Positions 19,902 through 30,886 are shown, counted from the first letter of the stretch. The stretch is DNA of 64,000 bases from an uncultured Paracoccaceae bacterium (GCA_913043905.1 CAJWNQ010000001.1:115319-179318); one strand, 5' to 3'. The notes: a model not told the origin generated them from the letters alone. Program-made: numbers and translations.

Positions 19902-21041
19902 ATGAATATTGATGATAAATATCCCAGTTTAAATGATCTGAAAAAGCGAGCAAAACGCCGCTTGCCACATTTTGCTTGGGAATACTTAGATAGTGCAACG
20001 GGTGTTGAAGATCAGAAAGCTCGCAATCGAATAGAATTAGATAAAATTCTATTCGAAACACGCGTCTTACAAGGTGAATACACGCCCAGCCAGGAAACAA
20101 CATTTCTTGGGCGGTCCTACACCCATCCATTTGGGGTAGCTCCAGTTGGTATGTCTGGAATGATCTGGCCAGGTGCAGAATATATGTTGGCACAGGGTTG
20201 CGTTAAACTGAGTATTCCATACTCAATGTCAGCTGTAGCAACAGTAACACCTGAAATGATAGCATCTAGTCTAGGAGATATGGGCTGGATGCAGCTATAC
20301 CCTCCAACTGACCCAAATATTCGCCGTGACATGCTTCAGCGCGCAAAGAATGCAGGATTTCATACACTAGTACTGACGGTCGATGTTCCAGCTCCCAGCC
20401 GACGTGAACGTCAGCGTAGAGCTCAATTGACAATACCTCCAAAGATTACGCCTACAATGCTATGGGAAACTGCCACTCATCCAGCATGGGCGATAGGCAC
20501 AGCACGCCATGGACAACCACGCCTTCGATTTGCAGAAAGTTATGTCAAAGTAAAAGGCAATACGTCTTCAACAGCACATCCCGGCTATATTATTCGTGGA
20601 AGACCCAATTGGGATTACCTATCCGAACTGCGTAGTGAGTGGGATGGACACGTTATAGTAAAAGGGATTACATCTCCTCACGATGCAGTGAAATTAAAAC
20701 AAGCCGGAGCAGATGCAGTCTGGGTTTCAAATCATACAGGCCGCCAGTTTGATGGTGGGCAAAGTAGCATTGAAACCCTGCCCGCAATCCGTGCTGCCGT
20801 GGGTGATGATTATCCTTTAGTATTCGACAGCGGTGTAGAAGGTGGATTAGATATTATACGTGCAATTGCAATGGGTGCTAATTTTGTCATGCTTGGGCGA
20901 GCATTCCACTATGCACTCGCTGCACTTGGGCAAAAAGGTTTTGACCAAATGGCTTTTATGCTATCAGATGATATAAAAACAAACATGTATCAAATGGGGA
21001 TCAAAAACTTATCCCAGGCATCCGAACGTTTAATAAAATAA
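19902..21041 (+). CDS. lldD: FMN-dependent alpha-hydroxy acid dehydrogenase (L-lactate dehydrogenase family)
   Basis: LKKRAKRRLPHFAWEYLDSATGVED, LTVDVPAPSRRERQRRAQL, VWVSNHTGRQFDGG. Confidence 0.87.
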   Translation: MNIDDKYPSLNDLKKRAKRRLPHFAWEYLDSATGVEDQKARNRIELDKILFETRVLQGEYTPSQETTFLGRSYTHPFGVAPVGMSGMIWPGAEYMLAQGCVKLSIPYSMSAVATVTPEMIASSLGDMGWMQLYPPTDPNIRRDMLQRAKNAGFHTLVLTVDVPAPSRRERQRRAQLTIPPKITPTMLWETATHPAWAIGTARHGQPRLRFAESYVKVKGNTSSTAHPGYIIRGRPNWDYLSELRSEWDGHVIVKGITSPHDAVKLKQAGADAVWVSNHTGRQFDGGQSSIETLPAIRAAVGDDYPLVFDSGVEGGLDIIRAIAMGANFVMLGRAFHYALAALGQKGFDQMAFMLSDDIKTNMYQMGIKNLSQASERLIK

Positions 21042-21050
21042 GGCTAACTA

Positions 21051-21872
21051 TTGCGAAAAATAATAATAATCACTGATATCCATTTACGATCAAGTGGTCG
21101 TGATATTATTGGCTTGTATCCATTGAAACAATTGGAAAAAGCTCTAATTCACGCAAAAAAAGCACACCCCGATGCAGAACATCTTATTTTAATGGGTGAC
21201 TTAACACATTCCGGCCACGCCGAAGAATTTGAAATGCTCAAAGCTGCCGTAACAGGTTACCCTATTCCGATAACTTATATGTTAGGTAATCATGATAAGC
21301 GAAATAATTTTATTAAAACATTTTCTAACATTCCGTTGGCTCGTAGCGGTCACTTACAAACACGAATTGAGTTAGGTAACGATGTACTGCTTTGTTTAGA
21401 TACTTTAGATGGGCCTCCATATCCGGAAAATCAACACAATGGAATACTATGCAAAGATCGCTTAGCTTGGCTAAATGAAGAATTAGACAAATCTATTAAT
21501 AAGCGGGTTTCTCTCTTTATGCATCACCCTCCACATAATATTGGATTTCCAGGTATGGATAAAATTAAATTAAAGAATAGCTCTGATTTTTTCAAAATTA
21601 TATCACAAAACTCAAATATTTGTCATATTTTCACAGGGCATGTACATAGAACGATTTCTGGTCATACCAACGGTGTTGGGTTTTCAATCTTTAAAAGTAC
21701 ATGCCATCAAACACCGATGGCATTAGATTCTGACGATGATAGCCTTTCAGTTCCAGAACCTGCAGCATATGGAATTATTTTGTTTGATGACCAAAGCATC
21801 ATAGCACACACTGAAGATTATGAAATTGCCATCCAATCATCTTCAACCTCTTTAGATGCAATGCCTGATTAA
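21051..21872 (+). CDS. Metallophosphoesterase (class III phosphodiesterase, CpdA/GpdQ-like)
   Basis: ITDIHLRSSG, LMGDLTHSGHAEEFE, LGNHDKR, FTGHVHR; TTG start. Confidence 0.85.
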   Translation: MRKIIIITDIHLRSSGRDIIGLYPLKQLEKALIHAKKAHPDAEHLILMGDLTHSGHAEEFEMLKAAVTGYPIPITYMLGNHDKRNNFIKTFSNIPLARSGHLQTRIELGNDVLLCLDTLDGPPYPENQHNGILCKDRLAWLNEELDKSINKRVSLFMHHPPHNIGFPGMDKIKLKNSSDFFKIISQNSNICHIFTGHVHRTISGHTNGVGFSIFKSTCHQTPMALDSDDDSLSVPEPAAYGIILFDDQSIIAHTEDYEIAIQSSSTSLDAMPD

Positions 21873-21961
21873 TTTTAGAAAAAGATAAAAAGCACTTGCG
21901 GCAGAAAAATAGACGCGTATAACGCCCTTACCCAAAGGAATGAAAGTTCTTTTCCAAGGAA

Positions 21962-22036
21962 GCGGGCGTAGCTCAGGGGTAGAGCATAACCTTGCCAAGG
22001 TTAGGGTCGAGCGTTCGAATCGCTTCGCCCGCTCCA
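21962..22036 (+). tRNA. tRNA-Gly (anticodon GCC), CCA encoded
   Basis: GCGGGCGTAGCTCAGGGGTAGAGCATAACCTTGCCAAGGTTAGGGTCGAGCGTTCGAATCGCTTCGCCCGCTCCA folds as a cloverleaf. Confidence 0.97.
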
Positions 22037-22057
22037 ATTACCAAAATTTTGGTATCG

Positions 22058-22090
22058 ATAAGGCCACCTTAGGGTGGCCTTTCGTCGTTT
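22058..22090 (+). terminator. Intrinsic terminator downstream of tRNA-Gly
   Basis: AAGGCCACCTTAGGGTGGCCTTTCGTCGTTTT. Confidence 0.75.
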
Positions 22091-22257
22091 TAGAGTAATA
22101 TAAATTCACGACAGATAATAATATGAATTATTGCCTATAATAAAAAGTAGCGTTTTCTTAGCGATTTTATTTTATATTCTTAAATCAAGTCGATTTCACT
22201 TTACCCATTCTGATAAATAACTAACACTTTTTAAGTAACATCAAATAAGGTATTCCT

Positions 22258-23097
22258 ATGAAACTGCTTAGATACGGCCCGAAGGGCCAAGAAATTCCTT
22301 GTTTGCTTGATGACGAAGGTCATATTCGTGATCTATCCAAACATGTCATGGATTTTGCAGGGGATGCAGTGTCATTTGAGGCAATCGAAGCAATCAGAGC
22401 TTTAGATATTAAAAATTTACCACAACTACCTAGTGGAGGAAGAATAGGATCCTGCCTAGCAGATGCGCCGAACTTTTTCTGTATTGGTTTGAATTATGCA
22501 AAACATGCTGCCGAAACTGGAAGTATACTTCCAGATGAACCTTTAGTTTTCAACAAGGCCACATCCGCTATTAGTGGTCCATTTGATATCATAAAGATTC
22601 CAGAGGGTTCAATCCATACAGACTGGGAAGTCGAACTTGGTATTGTTATTGGGAAGCCTTGCTATCAAGCATCAGAATCCAATGCTTTAAGCTTTGTTGC
22701 AGGGTACTTTACTGCCAATGACGTCTCTGAACGTACTTTTCAAAAGCATCGCTCTGGGCAATGGATAAAAGGTAAATCCTCACCAACATTTGCACCAATA
22801 GGCCCATATTTAGTTACACATGACGAAATTAAAGACCCTCAAAATCTAGAAATTAAGACTACTGTAAATGGCAAATTAATGCAAAGTTCAAACACTAATG
22901 ACATGATCTTTAAGCTTCCAAAAATTATTTCAAATCTATCTAAATATATGACACTTCGAACTGGAGATATAATCATTACTGGTACGCCAGAAGGTGTAGG
23001 CGCAGGTATTAAGCCTACACCACAATTTTTACGATCAGGAGATACTATAGAAGTGGAAGTAAAAGGGCTGGGTCAGCAAAAGATGAAAGTTATTTAA
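22258..23097 (+). CDS. Fumarylacetoacetate hydrolase family protein
   Basis: FFCIGLNYAKHAAETG, DWEVELGIVIGK, GDIIITGTPEGVGAG. Confidence 0.93.
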   Translation: MKLLRYGPKGQEIPCLLDDEGHIRDLSKHVMDFAGDAVSFEAIEAIRALDIKNLPQLPSGGRIGSCLADAPNFFCIGLNYAKHAAETGSILPDEPLVFNKATSAISGPFDIIKIPEGSIHTDWEVELGIVIGKPCYQASESNALSFVAGYFTANDVSERTFQKHRSGQWIKGKSSPTFAPIGPYLVTHDEIKDPQNLEIKTTVNGKLMQSSNTNDMIFKLPKIISNLSKYMTLRTGDIIITGTPEGVGAGIKPTPQFLRSGDTIEVEVKGLGQQKMKVI

Positions 23098-23120
23098 CTA
23101 TTTAACTATTTAACTATTTA
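23091..23120. repeat. 8-bp tandem repeat (TATTTAAC, about 3.75 copies)
   Basis: TATTTAACTATTTAACTATTTAACTATTTA spans the stop codons of two convergent genes. Confidence 0.9.
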
Positions 23121-23818
23121 TCTTTTTTTACTCGGGATATCAGTTCCGTAGAAATTTCTACCCGTTCAGAATATCTATCAACCAATGTATCTTTGATATC
23201 TCTTGTCAGTAATGTAAAGCGCATCAACTCTTCCATTACATCAACAATACGGTTGTAATTACCTGATGGTTTCATTCGGCCATCGCTATCAAACTGTGTG
23301 AACGCTTTAGGTGTTGATGATTGATTAGGAATAGTTAGTAATCGCATCCAACGCCCTAAAATTCTCAATTGATTTAAAGTATTAAAACTTTGTGAACCAC
23401 CATTAACTTGCATCAGGGCCAAAGTTTTACCTTGTGTAGGCCTAAGTGCACCATCTGAAAGTGGCACCCAATCTATTTGAGTCTTCATGACGCCAGTCAT
23501 AGCACCATGTCGCTCAGGAGACGACCAAACCATACCTTCAGACCACTTAACCAAATCGTGTAATTCTTTTACTTTTGGGTGGTTTGTATTTTCTTCATCA
23601 ACTAAGGGTAAGCCAGCGGGGCTATAGAACTTAACCTCAGCGCCTAAGCGAGCTAATATGCGCCCACCTTCTTCAGCAGCTAATCGACTATAAGATATTT
23701 TTCGCAATGAACCATACAAAATTAAAATTTTTACAGGATGTGTTGATCGATGTGCTGGAAATAAATTGTCTGTATCAATTGAGTTAAAGTCATCTTCTTT
23801 GATATTGGACGTTACCAT
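23114..23818 (-). CDS. arsH: Arsenical resistance protein ArsH (NADPH-dependent FMN reductase)
   Basis: [67 protein letters not shown]. Confidence 0.93.
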   Translation of the reverse strand: MVTSNIKEDDFNSIDTDNLFPAHRSTHPVKILILYGSLRKISYSRLAAEEGGRILARLGAEVKFYSPAGLPLVDEENTNHPKVKELHDLVKWSEGMVWSSPERHGAMTGVMKTQIDWVPLSDGALRPTQGKTLALMQVNGGSQSFNTLNQLRILGRWMRLLTIPNQSSTPKAFTQFDSDGRMKPSGNYNRIVDVMEELMRFTLLTRDIKDTLVDRYSERVEISTELISRVKKDK

Positions 23819-23827
23819 TTCAATTTC

Positions 23828-24427
23828 CTAATCACGTTTTTTATTCAACTGAAAATGCAAATGCGCTTTGATCGTCTTCCATTCAGAATTAATAACAGAA
23901 TAAACAGCTGTATCCCGTAATGATCCATTTGCCATCAACATATGATTACGTAAAATACCATCCAACTTTGCACCTAGTCTTTCAATAGCACGCCTGCTCT
24001 GAATATTAACAACATGAGTGCGAAACTCAATTGCGATGCAACCTAATTTTTCAAATGCGTGTGACATTAATAAAAGTTTACATTCAGTATTTACAGGTGA
24101 TCTTTGAAATGACTTTGCATACCATGTTGACCCAATTTCAACATGTTTATTTGTAGCGTCAATGTTCATAAAAGTGGTCATGCCAACAGCATGCCCACTA
24201 GATTTGTCAATAATAGCAAAGGGCTGCATAGAGCCCCTAGACCTAAGGTCTAATCTCCGTATTATTTCCGCGGCCATACCATCCGAGTTTGGTATCATTG
24301 TGTACCAAAGCAAATGCAAATTACCATCTTTTACTGCATCTTGTAGGTCGCTAAGGTGCTCCATAGATAGCGGAATAAGGCTTACATACTGGCCTGATAA
24401 AGCTATGTCTTCAGGCCAGTTATTCAT
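23828..24427 (-). CDS. GNAT family N-acetyltransferase (RimJ/RimL-like)
   Basis: [67 protein letters not shown]. Confidence 0.87.
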   Translation of the reverse strand: MNNWPEDIALSGQYVSLIPLSMEHLSDLQDAVKDGNLHLLWYTMIPNSDGMAAEIIRRLDLRSRGSMQPFAIIDKSSGHAVGMTTFMNIDATNKHVEIGSTWYAKSFQRSPVNTECKLLLMSHAFEKLGCIAIEFRTHVVNIQSRRAIERLGAKLDGILRNHMLMANGSLRDTAVYSVINSEWKTIKAHLHFQLNKKRD

Positions 24428-25131
24428 TTTTTATTTACAGCTAATTCAGAAATACCACCATTTGCAGCTGACCATTCCAAAGGATTATTCAAAAATGCTT
24501 CTACTTGATCCAAAGCTGCAGCATCAAAATTGCCTCCATCACGGGCTGCCTTAAGAATGTCCCACCACGTAAGTAAATAATGTAATTTCAACCCATTTTC
24601 TGCTAACATTTCATGCGTATTTTTAAAAATATCATAATAGAAGACAACTAAAATATGTTCACAAATTGCTTCAGCACGGCGGATAGCCTCTGCAAACATT
24701 AGTTTTGATCCTCCATCAGTAGTTAAGTCTTCAACTAATAGAACCCTTTGCCCACAATGAATATCACCTTCTATTTGAGCATCCCGCCCATAACCTTTTG
24801 GCTTTTTACGAACGTATTGCATAGGTAATGCCATCTTATCAGCAATCCACGCAGCAAATGGGATACCAGCAGTTTCTCCACCAGCCGCACTATCAAATTT
24901 CTCAAAGCCAACTTCACTATACAGTGTGGCAACAGCAAAATCCATCAGTGCTGATCGAATACGTGGATGACTGATTAATTTACGACAATCAATATACACA
25001 GGCGAAGCTAGTCCTGAGGCAAACGTATAGGGTTCATCTGGGCGAAACTTTACAGCTTCAATTTCAAGGAACATCCGAGCAGCTAAATTAGCCATTTCTT
25101 CTTTAGTGGCAAAAGTGTTTGGGAAAGTCAT
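24424..25131 (-). CDS. pyrE: Orotate phosphoribosyltransferase
   Basis: [57 protein letters not shown]. Confidence 0.93.
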   Translation of the reverse strand: MTFPNTFATKEEMANLAARMFLEIEAVKFRPDEPYTFASGLASPVYIDCRKLISHPRIRSALMDFAVATLYSEVGFEKFDSAAGGETAGIPFAAWIADKMALPMQYVRKKPKGYGRDAQIEGDIHCGQRVLLVEDLTTDGGSKLMFAEAIRRAEAICEHILVVFYYDIFKNTHEMLAENGLKLHYLLTWWDILKAARDGGNFDAAALDQVEAFLNNPLEWSAANGGISELAVNKK

Positions 25132-25230
25132 GATGAGGCCTCTTTAGAATTTTCTAACCCTTATCTAGTTTCGCCTCACAAGCCAAGTCTGACAATTGCG
25201 AGAGCAATAGATTGTGCGTATAAGAGCTTT

Positions 25231-26388
25231 ATGAAAGACTATTTCCGATCACATCACAATCAAAGACTTCAAAACGCATACGCAACTTGGGCCTTAAACA
25301 TACCAGTTGCGCAAATAATAGCTATTTGTTTGAGCGACCCCAAACACGCAATGGCGGCCTTTTTCGGCATATCTTTAATTGGAAGGCAGGTATGTATTAC
25401 ATCTCCTGAAATTATAAAAAATTTAGATTCACGATTTACATCTTTAATAGAAAAACAAAAACCAAATGATGATGTAATTATAGCTGGGAAAATGACTAAC
25501 TTTATTACATTCTCAAGTGGAACCACTTGTGCGCCTAAAGCTATTTTACGAAGTCACAAAAGTTGGATCTTCAGCTTTGGGAAAACAGGTGTAAAACTCA
25601 CTGATTCAGTTGCAATCTTGGGGCACTTATCTCATTCTTTAGCATTATATGCAGCTTGTGAAGCTATGCACATAGGCGCCCAAATAAATTATTGCGGAAT
25701 GCGTCCTTGCAGAACACCCACAGTAATTTATGCAACACCAACTTTACTCAAATTAGTTTATAAAAATAGTGAAATTTATTCACAAGTACGTTTGATCTTT
25801 ATTGGTGGCGGTCATTTTAGTGCTGCAGATAAAAGCTTTTGTGATGAACGATTTCCCAATGCAGATGTTCGAATATTCTACGGAACAGCCGAGACAAGCT
25901 TTATTACTATTTCAGATAGTAAAACTCCTAATGGATCTGTTGGGCGTGCATTTTACGGTGTTAAAATTCAAACAAAAAATGAAGTGATATCTGTTGAAAC
26001 ACCAATGCTTGCAGTCAAATACATGAGAAGTACAAAAATATTTGGAGATAGTACTCCATTTGTAACTGGCGAATTAGGTTGGGTAGACAAAAACGGGTTT
26101 TTATACATACATGGGCGATCAGATCGCGCTGTAAAAATTGCTGACAAAATGGTTCATTTGGATGTCTTGGAAAGTGAGCTAATGTTAATAAAAGGAGTAA
26201 AAAATGCGGCTGTAATTACTTTACCAGACATAAAACGTGGACAACGAGCGTTTGGAGCAGTTATTGGAAATGATGTTAAACATCCACAAATCTCAAACAT
26301 ACTTCAACTTACGAAGTGGCCACAACTTTTGTCTGGAAAAACAGACTATTTGAAGTTGAAAGAAATTTTGGCAAAGGCTTTTTTATGA
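25231..26388 (+). CDS. AMP-binding (acyl-CoA synthetase-like) enzyme
   Basis: ITFSSGTTCAPKAILRSHKSW, RIFYGTAETSFI, GELGWVDKNGFLYIHGRSDRAVKIADKMVHLDVLE. Confidence 0.88.
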   Translation: MKDYFRSHHNQRLQNAYATWALNIPVAQIIAICLSDPKHAMAAFFGISLIGRQVCITSPEIIKNLDSRFTSLIEKQKPNDDVIIAGKMTNFITFSSGTTCAPKAILRSHKSWIFSFGKTGVKLTDSVAILGHLSHSLALYAACEAMHIGAQINYCGMRPCRTPTVIYATPTLLKLVYKNSEIYSQVRLIFIGGGHFSAADKSFCDERFPNADVRIFYGTAETSFITISDSKTPNGSVGRAFYGVKIQTKNEVISVETPMLAVKYMRSTKIFGDSTPFVTGELGWVDKNGFLYIHGRSDRAVKIADKMVHLDVLESELMLIKGVKNAAVITLPDIKRGQRAFGAVIGNDVKHPQISNILQLTKWPQLLSGKTDYLKLKEILAKAFL

Positions 26389-27494
26389 ATAAATTTGCTT
26401 ATATTATTTCAGCACACCGGAGTGCAGTTATTCCGAAGAGTGGAGCTTTCTCACAACTTCATATTCACGAATTAGCCGCTCCAGTTATTCAGAAAGTCTT
26501 AAAATCTGCTAATATATCAAAAAATAGTGTAACTGAATTAATTATGTCAAATGCTGTGGGGGCTGGCGGCAACCCAGCTCGATTAGCTGCATTAGCAGCT
26601 AATTTACCTGAAAGAGTTGGAGGTCTAACTATAGACCGTCAATGCGCTGGCGGATTAGACGCGATTTGGCTGGCAGCTCAAATGATTATGTCAGGTATTC
26701 ATGATGTAATAATTGCAGGTGGTTCTGAGAGCGCATCAAGACGTCCAATCAGGCTAGCAATAAATCCAAACGGTGGAGAACCCAAAACTTATATCCGCCC
26801 CAACTTCACAGGCCTAAAGGGCCGTGACCCTGATATGGTTGTATCCGCTGCAAAAATTGCAAATTCTGAAAAAATTACACGTAATGCACAAGAGGAATGG
26901 GCAATTAAAAGCCATCAAAAGGCATTAGTAACAGATTTTAACGAAGAAATAGTTCCCATACAAAAGCAAAAAATAGATTCGTTTACTAGAAATTTAACAA
27001 AAAAAACTTGTGCGCGCGCTGCAATATTAGAGGGCTCTATCACCTCAGCTACAACTGCAGTAGATTCAGATGCCGCAGCATTTTGTTTAATAGTGAGTGA
27101 GAAAATTGCACGTAACTATCCCAATGCTTTTCGCATTCAGATAGGATCTTCTTGCGCAAGCACTCCAGATGAACCTGTGAAGGCAACATTGGAAGCCATG
27201 AACCATGTTCTTGATGTAACTAAAATTAACCCAAATTCTCTAAAAGTTATAGAAATAATGGAAGCCTACTCCGCGCAAGCAATTATAGCGGCCACTGCTC
27301 ATAATTTTAATATAAGTAAAATAAATATTGGTGGAGGGGCACTAGCGCGTGGGCATCCTATTGGAGCCTCTGGTGCTATTTTAGCTGTCCGTTTATTCCA
27401 CGAATTAAAGAAGACAGGTGGTGCTGGATTGGCTACTATTGCTGCTGCTGGTGGGTTGGGGAGCGCACTTATTTTGACAAATCTACATTCTTGA
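26385..27494 (+). CDS. Thiolase family protein (acetyl-CoA acyltransferase)
   Basis: TIDRQCAGGLDAI, GGSESASRRP, GGGALARGHPIGASGA; ATGA overlap with upstream gene. Confidence 0.92.
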   Translation: MNKFAYIISAHRSAVIPKSGAFSQLHIHELAAPVIQKVLKSANISKNSVTELIMSNAVGAGGNPARLAALAANLPERVGGLTIDRQCAGGLDAIWLAAQMIMSGIHDVIIAGGSESASRRPIRLAINPNGGEPKTYIRPNFTGLKGRDPDMVVSAAKIANSEKITRNAQEEWAIKSHQKALVTDFNEEIVPIQKQKIDSFTRNLTKKTCARAAILEGSITSATTAVDSDAAAFCLIVSEKIARNYPNAFRIQIGSSCASTPDEPVKATLEAMNHVLDVTKINPNSLKVIEIMEAYSAQAIIAATAHNFNISKINIGGGALARGHPIGASGAILAVRLFHELKKTGGAGLATIAAAGGLGSALILTNLHS

Positions 27495-28028
27495 TAAAAT
27501 AGCATTCGGGCGTGATCTATACACACTACCAACAATCAGACTTGCCAAAAGAGCTTTTATTATATCGCCAGGCATAAACGGAACCATAGTCAGTGCCGCC
27601 TGACCTAAATCAACTTTTGCACCTAACATGTAATATGGAATGGCGATGCCATAAAGAACAAAAATGCCACCAACAATTGAACCAATTCCAGCAGCAAATC
27701 CCACTGAAATATTTCGCGTATGCTCCATTACGTAACCAGCAAAAAATGCTGCTATAGGAAAGCCAAATAAAAAACCTGCCCAAGGCGTTGTGAACACACC
27801 CAAGCCACCGCGACCACCTGCCAGAAGTGGCAAGCCTAGTGCAGTTAAAGATAAAAACAAAATAACGGCTAATGCGCCACGTTTAGCGCCTAGAATAGTG
27901 CCACATAGCATTATTCCAAGGCTTTGCGCTGTGATCGGAATTCCACTAATTAATGTTAGCTTTGGCAACAGCCCCAGTGCAGCAATCAATCCAGCAAACA
28001 ATGCGATAAAAACAATATTACGTTCCAT
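27483..28028 (-). CDS. bioY: Biotin ECF transporter S component BioY
   Basis: PITAQSLGIMLCGTILGAKRGALAVILFLSLTALGLPLLAGGRGGLGVFTTPWAGFLFGFPIAAFFAGY. Confidence 0.93.
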   Translation of the reverse strand: MERNIVFIALFAGLIAALGLLPKLTLISGIPITAQSLGIMLCGTILGAKRGALAVILFLSLTALGLPLLAGGRGGLGVFTTPWAGFLFGFPIAAFFAGYVMEHTRNISVGFAAGIGSIVGGIFVLYGIAIPYYMLGAKVDLGQAALTMVPFMPGDIIKALLASLIVGSVYRSRPNAILSRM

Positions 28029-28029
28029 T

Positions 28030-28632
28030 TTATTTACCTATCCCACCTCGTGCACGAAGAGCTTCCGCAACTCTATCAGCATCGTCCACAACTGTTATAA
28101 ACAGAGGTAGAATAATTCGCCAATTGGTTTGCTTTAACCCACGCGCCCGCCAACTTTCTGATAGTTGGCCTGCACGCTTTATTAATACAGGTGTAAAACG
28201 CATAACCATTCCAAGCGCAAGGCCAATTGGACCTACTTGAATGCCAATTCGCTTTAATGGTGATAAAAGCCACAAAAATAACTCTATCATATCAGTTAAC
28301 CGCGAAGTTAACGTTACAAAGTTAGCCAACGAAACTAGTATTATCAGACGCAAGCATACAACACTACCAGCTATGAATTCACCACGAAATACATGAAATG
28401 CCAAAATCAAACAAACAACCCAGAGCAATGGTCGCATTAAAGATAATCCTATTAGAAGCACTTCACGCGAAATTAATAAATAAAGAATTATTACTCCCAA
28501 TAATATAGCCATGAGAGCAACCCAGCTAATAACAAAGAAAAGTATGATTGAAATAACTGCAAGCGCTAACATTTTGAAACCAACACGTGCCTGGTGCGCC
28601 CAAGAAGAGCCAGCAATACTAATAGCCAGCAT
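28030..28632 (-). CDS. bioN: ECF transporter T component (BioN-like)
   Basis: Polytopic; SWRARGLKQTNWRIILPLFITVVDDADRVAEALRARGG. Confidence 0.87.
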   Translation of the reverse strand: MLAISIAGSSWAHQARVGFKMLALAVISIILFFVISWVALMAILLGVIILYLLISREVLLIGLSLMRPLLWVVCLILAFHVFRGEFIAGSVVCLRLIILVSLANFVTLTSRLTDMIELFLWLLSPLKRIGIQVGPIGLALGMVMRFTPVLIKRAGQLSESWRARGLKQTNWRIILPLFITVVDDADRVAEALRARGGIGK

Positions 28633-29317
28633 GAGCCCGCCGTTTCATTTCCATAGTAAATTTAGATAAAATTTTATTAGCTGGGCCATCACCAATAACT
28701 TCACCATTATCCATCCAAATAATTCGGTCAAAATCTGCTAGGATGTTTGGGTCATGGGTAATCATAATGAGCTGTTGTTTTAGATCATTTAAGATCTCAT
28801 GTAATTGGAGTGACGTGGGAAGATCAAGACCCGCATAAGGTTCATCCAAAATAATTATTTCAGGTTCCATTGCTAAAACTGATATTAAACACAAATAATG
28901 GCGTTGACCTTGGGAAAGGTTATGGGCCAGGCGATCTGACCAATCTAAACGATTAAAGTTAGATAAAATGACACGAGCTTTTTTATCCGCCTCAGCGCGC
29001 TTCATTCCTTGTTGAGCTAGCCCAAAACTAATTTCTTCTGCACAAGTTGGAAAAATTATTTGATGATCTGGGTTTTGAAAGATAATTCCAATTGTTTTAA
29101 GCGCCCCTTTTCTATCTTTAAAGACATCGATATCATTAACTCTAATCTTCCCACTGGTTGGCGCAATTAAACCAGTAATTAATCGCGCTAATGTAGACTT
29201 TCCAGAACCATTAACACCAATAATACCAACACGATGTTCTGAAATATCCATAGTAATTTTATCGATCACACGATTATTTTCAAATTCTAAGACTATATCC
29301 TGCAAGTATATTGACAT
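28619..29317 (-). CDS. bioM: ECF transporter ATPase (BioM-like)
   Basis: GVNGSGKSTLARLITGLI, LSQGQRHYLCLISVLAMEPEIIILDEPYAGLD. Confidence 0.88.
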   Translation of the reverse strand: MSIYLQDIVLEFENNRVIDKITMDISEHRVGIIGVNGSGKSTLARLITGLIAPTSGKIRVNDIDVFKDRKGALKTIGIIFQNPDHQIIFPTCAEEISFGLAQQGMKRAEADKKARVILSNFNRLDWSDRLAHNLSQGQRHYLCLISVLAMEPEIIILDEPYAGLDLPTSLQLHEILNDLKQQLIMITHDPNILADFDRIIWMDNGEVIGDGPANKILSKFTMEMKRRAHAGY

Positions 29318-29344
29318 CTTACCTATCCAGTACCTTGCTTATCA

Positions 29345-29361
29345 ATTACATCGAATGTAAT
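29345..29361. promoter_or_regulatory. 17-bp palindrome ATTACAT-CGA-ATGTAAT in a divergent promoter region
   Basis: Perfect 7-bp arms, between bioM operon and MFS gene. Confidence 0.5.
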
Positions 29362-29405
29362 CCATCTTCAAGAAACATCGCGGAAATTTTCCCAATTGGA
29401 TACAC

Positions 29406-30614
29406 ATGAATTTAATAGCTCTAAAATCTCCAAGCTATAGACGTTATCTAATTGGGTCGGCAGCAGCCGTAAACGGATTATGGATTCTAAGAGTAGTAGT
29501 AACCTGGTTAGCTTGGGAGGTCGCGCAATCAGCAACCTTTGTAGGATTGATTGCAGCATTAACAATGCTCCCTACTATGATTATTGGACCATTTTTCGGG
29601 GCATTAATGGATCGCTCCAACATAATAAAAGCGGCCTATAGTACAAATTTTGGAATGATAATAGCAACTTTCGTAGCTATTATTGCATTACTTTTTAATG
29701 CAGTTAATCCAATTTTTTTAATCATCTTAGCAATTTATATTGGAATTATTACATCTGCACATCATCCCATGAGACTATCATTGGGTCCACGCTTAGTGCA
29801 TCAAAATCAAATAAGTTCAGTCTCTGCTTTAGCTGCCTTAAATTATAATACCGCACGTGTTATTAGTCCATTTATTGCAGGCACTATCATTGAATATTTT
29901 GGTGCAATGTCAGCACTCATAACCGCAATAATTTTATATCTACCAAATTTGGTAATCTATGCAACTTTAGAGCCACGTAAATTAAAAGCATCAACCGAAT
30001 ACCAAAGCATTGTTGCAGCAATAAAAGAAGGAATGAGCTTTGTCTGGTCACGTAAGTATTTACGCTTAATTTTCTTAGTATCTGCGGTTTATACAATATC
30101 AATCAGATCTATTGCAGAGATTTTGCCTGTAATAGCAGATGGAACTTTTTCTAAGGGAGCTGGTGGCTTAGGGCACTTGGCTGCTGCTGTTGGTGTAGGG
30201 TCACTATGTGCTGCATTTTTAAAAGCTATGGGAACATCTGAACGTGTACCAGCTTTTAATATATCTATAATGATTATTGCAGCTTTTGGAATGATAGCAG
30301 CGTGGATACTTACCATCACACAGTTTTGGCCAATTGCACTAATTTCAGCTACATGCGTGGGGTTTTCGGCAACTCATCTTGGCGTCAGTTTTCAAGCTGA
30401 GATTCAAGCAGATTTATACGATAACATACGAGGCCGAGTAATGAGTCTGTGGGGCATGGTGACACTTGGGTCCATGTCAATTGGCTCTTTATTACTTGGC
30501 TGGATGGCAGATACAGTTGGCGTTTTTATAGCGGGTTCAAGCTTAGTAATTTGTTCGCTAATTTTTTTACTTTATATTTTCATTAAGTCTTTAAGCTTAG
30601 ATAAAATAAATTAG
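29406..30614 (+). CDS. MFS transporter
   Basis: About 12 hydrophobic segments; FFGALMDRSNIIKA; VWSRKYLRLIF. Confidence 0.85.
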   Translation: MNLIALKSPSYRRYLIGSAAAVNGLWILRVVVTWLAWEVAQSATFVGLIAALTMLPTMIIGPFFGALMDRSNIIKAAYSTNFGMIIATFVAIIALLFNAVNPIFLIILAIYIGIITSAHHPMRLSLGPRLVHQNQISSVSALAALNYNTARVISPFIAGTIIEYFGAMSALITAIILYLPNLVIYATLEPRKLKASTEYQSIVAAIKEGMSFVWSRKYLRLIFLVSAVYTISIRSIAEILPVIADGTFSKGAGGLGHLAAAVGVGSLCAAFLKAMGTSERVPAFNISIMIIAAFGMIAAWILTITQFWPIALISATCVGFSATHLGVSFQAEIQADLYDNIRGRVMSLWGMVTLGSMSIGSLLLGWMADTVGVFIAGSSLVICSLIFLLYIFIKSLSLDKIN

Positions 30615-30730
30615 ACAAGATAGTTAAATTTATTACTTTTTCTGGATACCTAATTCAACCATAGAAGCTGTTCAAGTTAGTGTTTTTATGTAGCATTAGA
30701 TTTACTTAATATATTTAAAGAGTTTATACA

Positions 30731-30762
30731 AAAAAGCTGGGGAGAATACTCCCCAGCTTTAA
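30731..30762. terminator. Bidirectional intrinsic terminator between convergent MFS and nrdJ genes
   Basis: AAAAAAGCTGGGGAGAATACTCCCCAGCTTTAA. Confidence 0.85.
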
Positions 30763-30886
30763 TTCAAAGTCTGAAAATACTGCAAACCTTATTCAAATAT
30801 AAACTTAATTTAGCGTCACTCTTTCTCAGCCAATTACTCGGCTTTAGATTGGCGCTTTACCAAATTTAACAAAGCCGTATTTTAAT

